This document shows positions 1-6,832 of a stretch of 8,233 nucleotides of DNA, one piece after another. Below the pieces are notes generated by a model. The model had not been told where the DNA came from. It saw only the letters and a program-made list of their open reading frames with translations, and did no database searches. The translations under genes were made by a program, and so were the position numbers. Positions within the stretch are counted from its first letter, which is position 1. Each line of letters begins with the position of its first letter. The stretch is taken from positions 1 through 8,233 of the forward strand of contig JANYGE010000105.1 of NCBI GenBank assembly GCA_025362535.1. Reading direction: 5' to 3'. The stretch comes from Hyphomicrobiales bacterium. Its GTDB lineage: Bacteria; Pseudomonadota; Alphaproteobacteria; Rhizobiales; Aestuariivirgaceae.

Positions 1-330
1 CAGGGTGCGGCCAAGCTTGACGAAATCGCGCGGCACACCCTGCAGATGCCGGAATGGCGCATTTTGAAATCCATCGTGCTGCCTTCGGCCATGCCGGCAA
101 TTTGGGATTCAATGCGCATTAGTCTCGGTTGGGCCTGGACGTGGCTGGTGGTGGCAGAACTCGTTGCGGCGAACTCCGGCCTCGGTTACCGCATCACCAC
201 AGCCCAACGGCATTTTCAAACCGACCTCATCTTTGGCTATTTGCTAATCCTCGGCATTCTAGGTCTCGCAACCGATCAGGCCATGAAATATGCGGGCCGC
301 AAACTGTTCAGGTATCTCGATGTCCGCTGA
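1..330 (+). CDS. ABC transporter permease, NitT/TauT (SsuC/TauC-like) type, 3' end only
   Basis: This is the C-terminal 109 residues of an inner-membrane permease. The frame is open from base 1, so the gene starts upstream of the window; the ATG at 46 is internal. Visible parts are the cytoplasmic coupling loop (about residues 8-32, ending in IVLPSAMP), a membrane stretch around WAWTWLVVAELVAA, the family-typical SGLGYRI turn, and a last membrane helix around LIFGYLLILGILGLATD. This pattern is typical of importers for nitrate, taurine, alkanesulfonates, cyanate or pyrimidine precursors. By family, the loop docks onto the ATPase encoded next. The loop is unusual: aligned on the LP pair, the normally conserved glycine is Gln15 and the glutamate of the EAA motif is Ile9. 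The stop codon lies 11 nt inside the ATPase gene, so the two are surely co-transcribed. No binding-protein gene is visible and the substrate cannot be told. Confidence 0.9.
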   Translation, partial: QGAAKLDEIARHTLQMPEWRILKSIVLPSAMPAIWDSMRISLGWAWTWLVVAELVAANSGLGYRITTAQRHFQTDLIFGYLLILGILGLATDQAMKYAGRKLFRYLDVR

Positions 331-1117
331 TAAGCTGGTGATTTCCCACCTCTCAAAATCCTTTCATACAGATCGCGGGACGACTGTGGCTTTGGATGGC
401 ATTGAGCTTACTGTTGGTGAAAATGAATTCATGGCGCTGGTTGGAACATCGGGCTGTGGCAAGTCGACATTATTATCAATTGCCGCTGGACTGGAAAGCC
501 ATGACGGGGGCCGCATCACTATTGATGGCGAAGATATTACGGAGCCGGGTCTTGATCGCGGCGTGGTGTTTCAAAGCTATACGCTACTGCCGTGGCTCAC
601 GGCGATCCAGAATGTTGAGTTTGCCCTGCATGCCGCTGGCAAATCAAACCGCGAAGCCAGAGACATCGCCCAAACCCATCTTGAACTCGTGGGCTTGCAA
701 GGTTTTGAGAATGCTTTTCCGGCTGAACTTTCGGGCGGCATGAAACAACGCGTGGCGATTGCCCGCGCCCTCAGCTATCGCCCGAAAATGCTGTTGATGG
801 ATGAGCCCTTCGGCGCACTCGATGCGCTGACGCGCCACCACATGCAGGAGCTTCTGACTGGCATATGGGAAAAGCACAGGCTTACAGTGTTGTTCATCAC
901 CCATGATGTTGAAGAGGCGGTTTACCTCTCAGACCGCGTCGCCGTGATGACCAATCGCCCGGGCCGCATCAAAACCATCGTCCCCATCGATCTGCCCAGA
1001 CCGCGGCATTATGACATGGTAGCAACGCCTGCGTTCCAAGAGTTACACCGCACAGTGCTGAACGCCATCCGCAGTGAATCCTTGGCTGCTGCATCCCTGC
1101 AGGATGCGCTGACATAA
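320..1117 (+). CDS. ABC transporter ATP-binding protein, NitT/TauT (SsuB/TauB-like) type
   Basis: A complete 265-residue nucleotide-binding subunit that would power the importer whose permease precedes it. All ATPase motifs are intact: Walker A GTSGCGKST (42-50), Q-loop Gln85, signature LSGGM (137-141), Walker B LLMDE (158-162), D-loop ALD (166-168) and switch His195 in THD. The segment VLFITHDVEEAVYLSDRVAVM and the following NRPGRI are typical of the nitrate/sulfonate/taurine subfamily. I chose the ATG at 320 because MSADKLVISHLSKSF matches a normal family N-terminus and an AGG lies 8 nt upstream. An in-frame ATG at 290 would add ten residues lying inside the permease gene. The gene converges on the moeB-like gene with only 12 nt between them. 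The substrate is not predictable from the ATPase alone. Confidence 0.95.
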   Translation: MSADKLVISHLSKSFHTDRGTTVALDGIELTVGENEFMALVGTSGCGKSTLLSIAAGLESHDGGRITIDGEDITEPGLDRGVVFQSYTLLPWLTAIQNVEFALHAAGKSNREARDIAQTHLELVGLQGFENAFPAELSGGMKQRVAIARALSYRPKMLLMDEPFGALDALTRHHMQELLTGIWEKHRLTVLFITHDVEEAVYLSDRVAVMTNRPGRIKTIVPIDLPRPRHYDMVATPAFQELHRTVLNAIRSESLAAASLQDALT

Positions 1118-1125
1118 GGCAGCGC
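1091..1125. terminator. Two small hairpins at a convergent gene junction, possible weak terminator
   Basis: Two adjacent stems span the end of the ATPase gene. The first pairs GCATCC (1091-1096) with GGATGC (1102-1107) around a 5-nt loop. The second pairs GCGCTG (1106-1111) with CAGCGC (1120-1125) around an 8-nt loop that contains the ATPase stop codon. They share two bases, so they cannot both form fully. Neither strand has a run of T after the stem, so this is not a classical intrinsic terminator. The position between two operons that meet head-on is the main reason to list it. Confidence 0.25.
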
Positions 1126-1129
1126 AAAA

Positions 1130-1939
1130 TTACTTGTAGTTTTCTTCCCGCATGGATGTGACTGTAGGGTTAATCCCCGTCAATGGATTGGCTGGGTTCC
1201 ATGAAAGTTTGGTTTCAAAAAACCGGGCGAGCAATGCATCATACATGAGAATGCGGCCCGCAAGGCTATCGCCAATTTCGAGAATTTCCTTGATCACTTC
1301 CATCGCTTGCATGGCGCCGATGATGCCGGGCAGCGCGCCTAATATCCCGGCCTCCTCGCAAGCGGGGAACATGCCACGCTCCGGTAGATCGCCTATGAAG
1401 CAGCGATAGGTGGGATTGGGTTCGCCGTTTGCGTTTTTTAAATAAGGTTTGAAGGTGGAAATTTGGCCATCGAACTGCCCTACTGCGGCGGAGACCAGTG
1501 GCTTCTTGGCAAAATAGCAAGCATCGGCCACCAGAAAGCGGGTGTTAAAATTATCGCAAGCATCCGCAACCACATCATAGGGTTTGATCAGCTCCATCGC
1601 ATTTTCTGCGGTGATGCGCTGCGTGTGCTGAATGACTTCGACATGCGGGTTTATGGCTTGCATCATCTCGGCGGCGGATTGCGTTTTAAGTTTGCCGATA
1701 TTGGACGTGGTATGGATGACTTGGCGCTGCAAGTTTGAAAGGCTCACGGTGTCGTGATCGCAAATACCAATATGACCAACACCTGCCGCCGCGAGATAAA
1801 GCAAAATAGGAGCCCCGAGGCCACCAGCTCCAACGACCAGCACGCGGGCCGCTTTCAATTTATTCTGGCCGGGGCCACCCACTTCAGGCAGCACCAAATG
1901 GCGGGCATAGCGTTCAATTTCTTCTGATGAAAGCGCCAT
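1130..1939 (-). CDS. moeB: E1-like adenylyltransferase, HesA/MoeB/ThiF family
   Basis: A 269-residue protein of the family that adenylates the C-terminal Gly-Gly of a ubiquitin-like sulfur carrier (MoaD for molybdopterin, ThiS for thiamine). Visible features are the nucleotide-binding loop VVGAGGLGAP (35-44), Asp61, the DTVSLSNLQRQ segment (63-73) with Arg72, Lys85, the DACDN segment (126-130) with Asp129, and a candidate thiol Cys194 in PACEEAG. The N-terminal ERYARHLVLP is also typical. From memory, E. coli MoeB has two zinc CxxC pairs (CYRC and CEVC); here the first is TYRC (Cys180 alone) and the second region reads NPANPLTG with no cysteine. The start codon shares a base with the dut stop (TGATG), and this is the last gene of the operon. 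No moaD, thiS or sulfurtransferase gene is nearby, so the partner is unknown. The symbol moeB is by family; a thiF-like or tRNA-thiolation role is possible. Confidence 0.88.
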   Translation of the reverse strand: MALSSEEIERYARHLVLPEVGGPGQNKLKAARVLVVGAGGLGAPILLYLAAAGVGHIGICDHDTVSLSNLQRQVIHTTSNIGKLKTQSAAEMMQAINPHVEVIQHTQRITAENAMELIKPYDVVADACDNFNTRFLVADACYFAKKPLVSAAVGQFDGQISTFKPYLKNANGEPNPTYRCFIGDLPERGMFPACEEAGILGALPGIIGAMQAMEVIKEILEIGDSLAGRILMYDALLARFFETKLSWNPANPLTGINPTVTSMREENYK

Positions 1940-2376
1940 CAGCTTTTTCCAGATGAGCCGAAGCCGCCCATACCACGCGCAGTTTCATCTAGTGTGGTCA
2001 CTTCAAACAATTGCGCTTGCACAACAGGGGCTATCACCATCTGGGCAATACGATCACCACGCGCAATGGAGAAATCTTCAGCTCCGTGATTGATCAAGGG
2101 CACTTTGATCTCACCGCGATAGTCACAATCAATGGTGCCTGGCGAATTCAGCACTGTGACACCATGCTTGACAGCAAGGCCTGAGCGCGGACGCACCTGC
2201 GCTTCAACATTTTCGGGTAAGGCAATGGCAATGCCCGTAGCTACCAAAGCCCGTGCACCAGCTTTTAGGATGAGAGCCTCAGCTGAGCGTAAATCCAATC
2301 CGGCAGCGCCACTTGTTGCATAGCTTGGCAATTGCAAATCAGCGCCATGAGCAAGCCGCATGATTTGAACTTTCAT
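1939..2376 (-). CDS. dut: Deoxyuridine 5'-triphosphate nucleotidohydrolase (dUTPase)
   Basis: A full-length trimeric dUTPase of 145 residues, close to the usual 150 or so. It hydrolyses dUTP to dUMP and diphosphate, which keeps uracil out of DNA and supplies dUMP for dTMP synthesis. All five conserved motifs are present: AAGLDLRSA (24-32), [11 protein letters not shown] (62-72), the [13 protein letters not shown] block (80-92) with catalytic Asp83 and uracil-contacting Tyr86, [10 protein letters not shown] (106-115), and the C-terminal P-loop-like [11 protein letters not shown] (134-144). The ATG overlaps the coaBC stop as ATGA, and the stop overlaps the moeB-like start as TGATG, so its translation is probably coupled at both ends. 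An AGGG about 8 nt before the start can serve as ribosome binding site. The coaBC-dut pair is also adjacent in E. coli. Confidence 0.98.
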   Translation of the reverse strand: MKVQIMRLAHGADLQLPSYATSGAAGLDLRSAEALILKAGARALVATGIAIALPENVEAQVRPRSGLAVKHGVTVLNSPGTIDCDYRGEIKVPLINHGAEDFSIARGDRIAQMVIAPVVQAQLFEVTTLDETARGMGGFGSSGKS

Positions 2377-3560
2377 TTGAGCAGCCCTGCGATATGAGCG
2401 AGCAGGCGTGATGCCACCTCGGCCTTGGACATTTCGGGCCAGCTTTCAACACCAGATTTCGACACCAAATGAACCGCATTTCTATTGGTGCCGAACACCC
2501 CTTCGCTCACATCATTGGCAATGATGAGATCGCATGACTTTTTGCCGAGTTTTATCTTGGCATAATCGATGACATTTTCTGTTTCGGCCGCAAAACCGAC
2601 AACCATTTGCGGGCGCATGTTTCCCGTAGCGATGGTTTTGAGAATATCAGGGTTTTCGACGAAGCTAAGAGATGGCGTTTCGCCGGGTTTAGATTTCTTG
2701 ATTTTTTCAGCTGCAGGCTTTGCCATCTTCCAATCGGCAACTGCCGCTGCAAAAATAGCGACATCAACTGGCAGTGCTTTTTCGCAAGCGGCCAACATGT
2801 CATCAGCCGTTTGCACATCCAAAACCTTGACGCCAAAAGGCTTGGGCAAAGAGACTGGACCAGACACCAGAGTTACATCAGCCCCCATGCGTGCCGCCGC
2901 TTCAGCAATGGCATAGCCCTGCTTGCCAGAGGAGTGGTTGGAAATATAGCGCACAGGATCAATTGGTTCACGCGTCGGGCCTGCGGTGATCAGAATTTTT
3001 CTGCCCGCCAAGGGCTTCACCGCCGCCGATAATAGATTTTCAATGGCGTTTAGAATTTCAACTGGCTCCGCCATACGGCCCGGGCCAAATTCACCACAGG
3101 CCATATCGCCTTCATTGGGGCCAACCACCTGTATGCCATCAGACTTTAATGTTGCGAGATTGCGCCTTGTTGCAGCATGCAGCCACATGCGCACATTCAT
3201 GGCAGGAGCAATCAACACAGGCTTATCGGTGGCGAGCAATGTGGTGGACGCTAAATCACTGGCCAAACCTTGCGCCATTTTCGCCATCAGATCGGCCGTG
3301 GCTGGAACGACGACGACAAGATCAGCAGAGCGTGACAGTTCAATATGGCCCATCTCCACTTCATCGGTGAGATTGAACAAAGCGCTGTGCACTTTCTCAC
3401 CGGAGAGGCTGGCCACAGACAAGGGCGTGACAAATTCTTCTGCCGCCTTGGTCATGATGGCGCGAACGCCAATGCCCCGACCTTTCAAAAGCCGGATCAA
3501 TTCCAGACTTTTATAAGCAGCAATGCCGCCACCGATGATGAGAAGAACAGATTTGCTCAT
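2373..3560 (-). CDS. coaBC: Bifunctional phosphopantothenoylcysteine decarboxylase / phosphopantothenate-cysteine ligase
   Basis: A 395-residue fusion enzyme (formerly Dfp) for two successive steps of coenzyme A synthesis. The C-terminal CoaB half couples 4'-phosphopantothenate to cysteine using CTP; the N-terminal CoaC half then decarboxylates the product with FMN. CoaC (about 1-180) shows the flavin loop GGGIAAYKS (10-18), catalytic His72 in [11 protein letters not shown], the PAMNVRMW motif (119-126) with Asn122, and lid Cys155 in [13 protein letters not shown]. CoaB (about 185-395) shows [16 protein letters not shown] (191-206), Asn208 in [17 protein letters not shown] (271-278), the KIKK motif (286-289) and a following ENPDIL. 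No catalytic residue appears to be missing. It starts 4 nt after the ubiB stop without a clear Shine-Dalgarno sequence, which suggests reinitiation, and ends in an ATGA overlap with dut. Confidence 0.97.
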   Translation of the reverse strand: MSKSVLLIIGGGIAAYKSLELIRLLKGRGIGVRAIMTKAAEEFVTPLSVASLSGEKVHSALFNLTDEVEMGHIELSRSADLVVVVPATADLMAKMAQGLASDLASTTLLATDKPVLIAPAMNVRMWLHAATRRNLATLKSDGIQVVGPNEGDMACGEFGPGRMAEPVEILNAIENLLSAAVKPLAGRKILITAGPTREPIDPVRYISNHSSGKQGYAIAEAAARMGADVTLVSGPVSLPKPFGVKVLDVQTADDMLAACEKALPVDVAIFAAAVADWKMAKPAAEKIKKSKPGETPSLSFVENPDILKTIATGNMRPQMVVGFAAETENVIDYAKIKLGKKSCDLIIANDVSEGVFGTNRNAVHLVSKSGVESWPEMSKAEVASRLLAHIAGLLK

Positions 3561-3564
3561 GATT

Positions 3565-5097
3565 CTATTTAAGCACCATTTCGATCGCCATCACAACCAG
3601 AGCTGCTGCGCCTGCCAGAACAGCAGCCGTGCGCCACTGCGAGGGCTTAGGCGGTTCAGTATTTGCCATGTCAGAAAGCTTGCGGGTAATGCGATGCGCA
3701 TCTTCAATGATGGCCGGAATTTTAAGGCCAAGCCGTGCCAGCGACATGAAACTGCCGCCTGCCTGCTCTATCTTGCCGAGGGGGCCAAGTTTGCGCTCTA
3801 TCCAGTGGCGCACCACCGGTTCCCCTGCTTTCCAAATATTGAGCGTGGGGTTGAGCGTGCGGGCGACACCTTCAGTGACCACCATGGTTTTTTGCAACAG
3901 CAACAATTGCGGTTGTGCTTGCATTTGGAATTGTTCTGTTACTTCGAAAAGCTGTGTGATCAAACGGCCCATCGAAATTTGATCAGCGGGCAGGCCCATA
4001 ATCGGCTCACCAATTGCGCGCAGCGCTTGGGCAAAGGTGTTTACGTCTTGTGTGTCTGGCACATAGCCAGCATCAAAATGCACCTGCGCGATGCGGAAGT
4101 AATCACGGGTGATAAAGCCATAGAGAATTTCAGCAAGGAACAGGCGATCGCCTTCACTCAAGCGCCCTGTAATGCCGAAATCCAATGCAACTAAAGTTCC
4201 GTTGGGATCAACGATCAAATTGCCTTGGTGCATATCGGCGTGGAAGAAACCATCGCGAATGGCGTGGCGCAGAAAGCTTTGGATCACTGTATCTGCCAGT
4301 GCATTCAAATCAAAGCCCTTCGCTCGCAGTGTAGGCACATCAGCCATGGGCGTGCCATCGATCCACTCTGTGGTGAGCACACGCTTGGCACTGCGGGTCC
4401 AATCGACTTCAGGCACCCGAAATCCGGGATCATCTTTTGAGTTCTGCGCAATCTCAGACAGCGCTGCAGCTTCCATGCGCAAATCAAGCTCGAGCTTCAT
4501 CGAGTCTTTGAGCATGGCAACGGCGGAGGTGGGGCGCAGGCGTTTGCCTTGCTTGCTTAACCGTTCCGCCATGCGGGCGGCAAAAGCAAAACTCTCGATG
4601 TCATTGCCAAAACGAATTTCAACATTGGGGCGCAGAATTTTTACAGCAACGGTTTTGCCCTCAAGCGTTACGGCCTTGTGCACTTGCGCAATCGAAGCTG
4701 CGGCAATGGCGGGGCCAAAGTTTGTGAATAATTCCGCAATCGGCTTGCCCAACTCGCGCTCAACAATGGCGCGGGCTTCGGCGTCAGCAAAGGCTGGCAG
4801 TCGGTCTTGCAAGATTTTCAATTCGAAGGCACGTTTGGCACCGATGATATCTGGGCGTGTGGCCAAGAATTGCCCGAGCTTAATATAGCTGGGGCCAAGG
4901 CGGGTGAGAGCTGATGTGAGATTATTGTGCTCACCACCAGTGAGAGATTCGGTGCGGCCGAGCTTGGCTATTTTGAGAAGGGTGCGGGCGGGCCATGGGG
5001 CTTGCATTAACTGATCCGCAGGAATCAATGCATCATAGCGCGCCAGCACAAACCCAGCATGCAGCAACCTTGCGCTGTTCGAAACCACATTGGCCAT
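3565..5097 (-). CDS. ubiB: UbiB, ABC1/ADCK atypical kinase-like protein of ubiquinone synthesis
   Basis: A 510-residue member of the UbiB/COQ8 family, needed for ubiquinone synthesis. By family it acts as a membrane-bound ATPase that helps the ubi enzymes reach lipid intermediates, rather than as the hydroxylase it was once called. Hallmarks in order are KLGQ of the KxGQ motif (73-76), the Ala-rich loop AAAS (132-135) that replaces a kinase P-loop, Lys153 in VAVKIL, the catalytic loop HADMHQGN (286-293) and the DFG motif (306-308). A hydrophobic segment near 490-509 is a likely membrane anchor. I chose the ATG at 5097 because it shares a base with the ubiE stop (TAATG) and [15 protein letters not shown] is a natural start. 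An in-frame TTG at 5109 would add four residues. No good Shine-Dalgarno sequence precedes either, in keeping with coupling to ubiE. Confidence 0.96.
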   Translation of the reverse strand: MANVVSNSARLLHAGFVLARYDALIPADQLMQAPWPARTLLKIAKLGRTESLTGGEHNNLTSALTRLGPSYIKLGQFLATRPDIIGAKRAFELKILQDRLPAFADAEARAIVERELGKPIAELFTNFGPAIAAASIAQVHKAVTLEGKTVAVKILRPNVEIRFGNDIESFAFAARMAERLSKQGKRLRPTSAVAMLKDSMKLELDLRMEAAALSEIAQNSKDDPGFRVPEVDWTRSAKRVLTTEWIDGTPMADVPTLRAKGFDLNALADTVIQSFLRHAIRDGFFHADMHQGNLIVDPNGTLVALDFGITGRLSEGDRLFLAEILYGFITRDYFRIAQVHFDAGYVPDTQDVNTFAQALRAIGEPIMGLPADQISMGRLITQLFEVTEQFQMQAQPQLLLLQKTMVVTEGVARTLNPTLNIWKAGEPVVRHWIERKLGPLGKIEQAGGSFMSLARLGLKIPAIIEDAHRITRKLSDMANTEPPKPSQWRTAAVLAGAAALVVMAIEMVLK

Positions 5098-5858
5098 TAA
5101 ATGCGCCAACCCGAATGAATGGCCACGATGCCACCGGTGAGATTACGATAGGTAACTTTGCTAAAGCCAGCGCCCCGTATTTTTTCAGCAAATTCTTCCT
5201 GCTTGGGGAACATGCGGATGCTTTCGACTAAATAGCGATAGGGTTGACCATCACCAGTCACCACTTTGCCCACAGCGGGAATGACGGTGAAGGAATAAGC
5301 GTCATAAATTTTCTGCGCCAAGGGCAGTTCCATGTGGGAAAATTCGAGACAGAGAAAGCGGCCCCCGGGTTTAAGCACACGGTGAGCTTCGGCGAGTGCC
5401 CTATCAATATGGGTGACGTTGCGAATACCAAAGGCGATTGTGTAAGACTCAAAACTCTTGTCTGGAAAAGCCAGACTTTCAGCATTTCCTACGGTGAAGG
5501 AACAGCGCGCCAATCGATTTTCCAACATGCCGCGCTTCTGGCCCTCGCCCACCATTTCTGGCGAAATATCAGCCACAGTTACGCGTGTGTTGGGGCCGCC
5601 TGCATCAAGAATCCGAAAAGCAATATCACCCGTGCCGCCTGCCACATCGAGTGCATTAAAACTGCGGGGCCCCTTGGGTGGATTTAACATGGTGATCATA
5701 TCGTCTTTCCACAGCCTGTGCAGGCCTGACGACATCAGATCATTCATCTGATCATAACGGCTTGCGGCCTTGGAGAAGACCTCGTTGACCAAGCCTTGCT
5801 TTTCACCTGTGGGCACTTGGCGAAAGCCAAAGGCCGCATTTTCACTTTCCTGTGTCAT
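5097..5858 (-). CDS. ubiE: Ubiquinone/menaquinone biosynthesis C-methyltransferase
   Basis: A 253-residue S-adenosylmethionine-dependent methyltransferase (E. coli UbiE has 251) that methylates the ring carbon of the benzoquinol intermediate of ubiquinone, and demethylmenaquinol where that exists. Both family signatures are present: the first runs from Tyr35-Asp36 through [13 protein letters not shown] (38-50), the second is [15 protein letters not shown] (160-174). The SAM loop is LDVAGGTGD (70-78), with acidic Asp97 at the end of strand two and AFGIRNV at 142-148. I chose the ATG at 5858 because [15 protein letters not shown] fits the family; in-frame starts at 5876 (ATG) and 5921 (GTG) would add 6 or 21 residues and consume most of the divergent spacer. 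It is the first gene of the operon and ends in a TAATG overlap with ubiB, its partner in the same pathway. Confidence 0.96.
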   Translation of the reverse strand: MTQESENAAFGFRQVPTGEKQGLVNEVFSKAASRYDQMNDLMSSGLHRLWKDDMITMLNPPKGPRSFNALDVAGGTGDIAFRILDAGGPNTRVTVADISPEMVGEGQKRGMLENRLARCSFTVGNAESLAFPDKSFESYTIAFGIRNVTHIDRALAEAHRVLKPGGRFLCLEFSHMELPLAQKIYDAYSFTVIPAVGKVVTGDGQPYRYLVESIRMFPKQEEFAEKIRGAGFSKVTYRNLTGGIVAIHSGWRI

Positions 5859-5893
5859 GGCCACAAGATAGTGCATTGCGGCAAAGACTTCTA

Positions 5894-5921
5894 TTGAAAC
5901 TGTGGCGCGACACGCTAACAC
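5894..5921 (+). promoter_or_regulatory. Weak candidate promoter for mutM
   Basis: TTGAAA (5894-5899) is a fair -35 element, followed after 16 nt by TAACAC (5916-5921), a poor -10 element with 3 of 6 consensus matches. If used, transcription would begin near 5928, almost at the mutM ATG (5930), giving a leaderless or nearly leaderless mRNA. This fits the absence of a ribosome binding site, but the -10 match is weak enough to be chance. Confidence 0.25.
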
Positions 5922-5925
5922 AGTT
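5898..5925. repeat. 7-bp inverted repeat, possible operator
   Basis: AACTGTG (5898-5904) is repeated in inverted form as CACAGTT (5919-5925), with a 14-nt spacer. The arm centres are 21 bp apart, two turns of the helix, the spacing expected for a dimer or two dimers bound to one face of DNA. The arms overlap the candidate -35 and -10 of mutM. No known regulator's consensus is recognised. A rough estimate gives about a one in eight chance of some 7-bp inverted pair in a spacer this long. Confidence 0.3.
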
Positions 5926-5929
5926 AACC

Positions 5930-6823
5930 ATGCCAGAGTTGCCCGAAGTTGAGACGGTCAAGCGCGGTCTTGAGCCTGTGCTCAAGGGCCAAAAGATCAT
6001 CCGCGTTGAAACGCGCCGGGCTAATTTGCGCTTTCCGTTTCCGGCTGATTTTGCCGCAATGCTGGAAGGGGCCACGGTGCAAACCCTCGCGCGGCGGGCC
6101 AAATATATTCTTGTCGATTTAGACAATGGCCAAAGTCTAATTGTGCATTTGGGCATGACGGGGCGCTTTACCCTCCTAAAGCCGGAAGGTGGCGCTGCCA
6201 ATTTGGGTGAATTTTACTTCGAAACCGGAGCTGCTGAGAATGCCGATGGGCCGCATGATCATGTGGTGATCACGCTGAGCAATGGCTTACGCGTTGTGTA
6301 TAGCGACCCACGACGGTTTGGTATGATGGATGTGACCGCCACGGCAGAATTGCATCACCACAGGTTGCTCAAAGACATAGGTGTTGAACCTTTGGGCAAT
6401 GGGCTCAATGGGGCTTATATAGCGGAGAAATTCCGCGATAAGTCGGCACCTCTGAAGGCCGCTTTGCTCGACCAGACCATTATAGCGGGGCTTGGCAATA
6501 TTTATGTCTGTGAAGCTTTGCACCGTGCTGGATTATCACCCCTGCGCAAGGCTGAAACTTTGGTGAAGGCCAAGAGTTATGATCCACGCATTGATGTTCT
6601 GGTCCGGCATATTAAAGACATTCTCAATGAAGCCATTGACGCGGGCGGCTCAACCTTACAAGATTTTGTTGGCGCTGATGGTGAAAAAGGCTCTTATCAG
6701 CAGCGCTTTTCGGCCTATGATCAGGAAGGGCAAGCGTGCGACACTGCGGGCTGTGCGGGCCAAATTAAACGCGTTGTTCAAAGTGGACGTTCCACATTTT
6801 ATTGTTCGGTTTGTCAGAAGTAG
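5930..6823 (+). CDS. mutM: Formamidopyrimidine-DNA glycosylase (8-oxoguanine repair)
   Basis: A 297-residue bifunctional glycosylase/AP lyase that removes 8-oxoguanine and formamidopyrimidines from DNA and cuts the backbone. The start is fixed by chemistry: the enzyme attacks with the amine of Pro2, so the protein must begin MPELPEVE, which places the ATG at 5930 rather than at an in-frame ATG 26 codons upstream. Glu3 and Glu6 are present, as are Lys58 in RRAKYIL, HLGMTG (73-78), DPRRFG (126-131), Lys176, and GLGNIYVCE (187-195) with Asn190. The C-terminal zinc finger uses Cys270, Cys275, Cys292 and Cys295, with GRSTFYC holding Arg287. The first pair is spaced C-x4-C instead of the C-x2-C of E. 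coli. The protein is about 28 residues longer than E. coli MutM (269), largely from a Gly/Ala-rich loop near 86-108. It is divergent from ubiE and heads an operon with the enoyl-CoA hydratase. Confidence 0.97.
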   Translation: MPELPEVETVKRGLEPVLKGQKIIRVETRRANLRFPFPADFAAMLEGATVQTLARRAKYILVDLDNGQSLIVHLGMTGRFTLLKPEGGAANLGEFYFETGAAENADGPHDHVVITLSNGLRVVYSDPRRFGMMDVTATAELHHHRLLKDIGVEPLGNGLNGAYIAEKFRDKSAPLKAALLDQTIIAGLGNIYVCEALHRAGLSPLRKAETLVKAKSYDPRIDVLVRHIKDILNEAIDAGGSTLQDFVGADGEKGSYQQRFSAYDQEGQACDTAGCAGQIKRVVQSGRSTFYCSVCQK

Positions 6824-6825
6824 GA
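6822..6825 (+). promoter_or_regulatory. Ribosome binding site of the enoyl-CoA hydratase, overlapping the mutM stop
   Basis: AGGA begins within the mutM TAG stop codon (6821-6823) and ends 7 nt before the ATG at 6833. The layout supports co-transcription of the two genes and probable hand-over of ribosomes. Confidence 0.65.
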
Positions 6826-6832
6826 TTTTCAC

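Larger units (their letters stand above)
1130..5858 (-). other. Five-gene operon ubiE-ubiB-coaBC-dut-moeB-like
   Basis: All five genes read leftward with no room for internal promoters between them: 1-nt overlap (ubiE/ubiB, TAATG), 4-nt gap (ubiB/coaBC), 4-nt overlap (coaBC/dut, ATGA) and 1-nt overlap (dut/moeB-like, TGATG). Such junctions usually mean one transcript and coupled translation. Any main promoter should lie in the 71-nt divergent spacer before ubiE, although promoters inside coding sequence cannot be excluded. In E. coli mutM also lies near dfp-dut, so part of this neighbourhood is old. Confidence 0.85.
5859..5929. promoter_or_regulatory. Divergent ubiE/mutM intergenic region
   Basis: These 71 bases lie between the chosen ubiE and mutM start codons and must hold, or lie within, the promoters for both directions unless these are inside the genes. 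I see one weak sigma-70-like candidate toward mutM and none that is convincing toward ubiE. The region contains a spaced 7-bp inverted repeat and a GTTAAC palindrome (5923-5928). Neither mutM nor ubiE has a clear Shine-Dalgarno sequence here. Confidence 0.6.

Noticed and set aside
290..319. Upstream ATG for the ABC ATPase
   Set aside because: The extra ten residues lie inside the permease coding region and are not family-like. The ATG at 320 gives a natural N-terminus and has an AGG at good spacing.
1085..1123. Larger stem pairing GCTGC (1085-1089) with GCAGC (1119-1123)
   Set aside because: It is only 5 bp closing a long loop, competes with the better local stems, and has no T-run. It is probably chance.
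2986..4194. Long + strand open frames of 176 and 223 codons opposite coaBC and ubiB
   Set aside because: They are antisense to two conserved genes with intact catalytic motifs, have no family resemblance, and have no upstream signals beyond chance.
4172..4888. 238-codon open frame on the + strand opposite ubiB
   Set aside because: It lies wholly antisense to a well-supported ubiB, shows no recognisable domain, and has the serine- and arginine-rich composition typical of an antisense shadow frame.
5098..5109. TTG start for ubiB at 5109
   Set aside because: It adds only MAHL, lies inside ubiE, and has no ribosome binding site. The ATG in the TAATG overlap is simpler, although TTG cannot be fully excluded.
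5852..5929. N-terminal extension of MutM from the ATG at 5852
   Set aside because: MutM needs proline directly after the initiator methionine as its nucleophile, so any extension would give an inactive enzyme.
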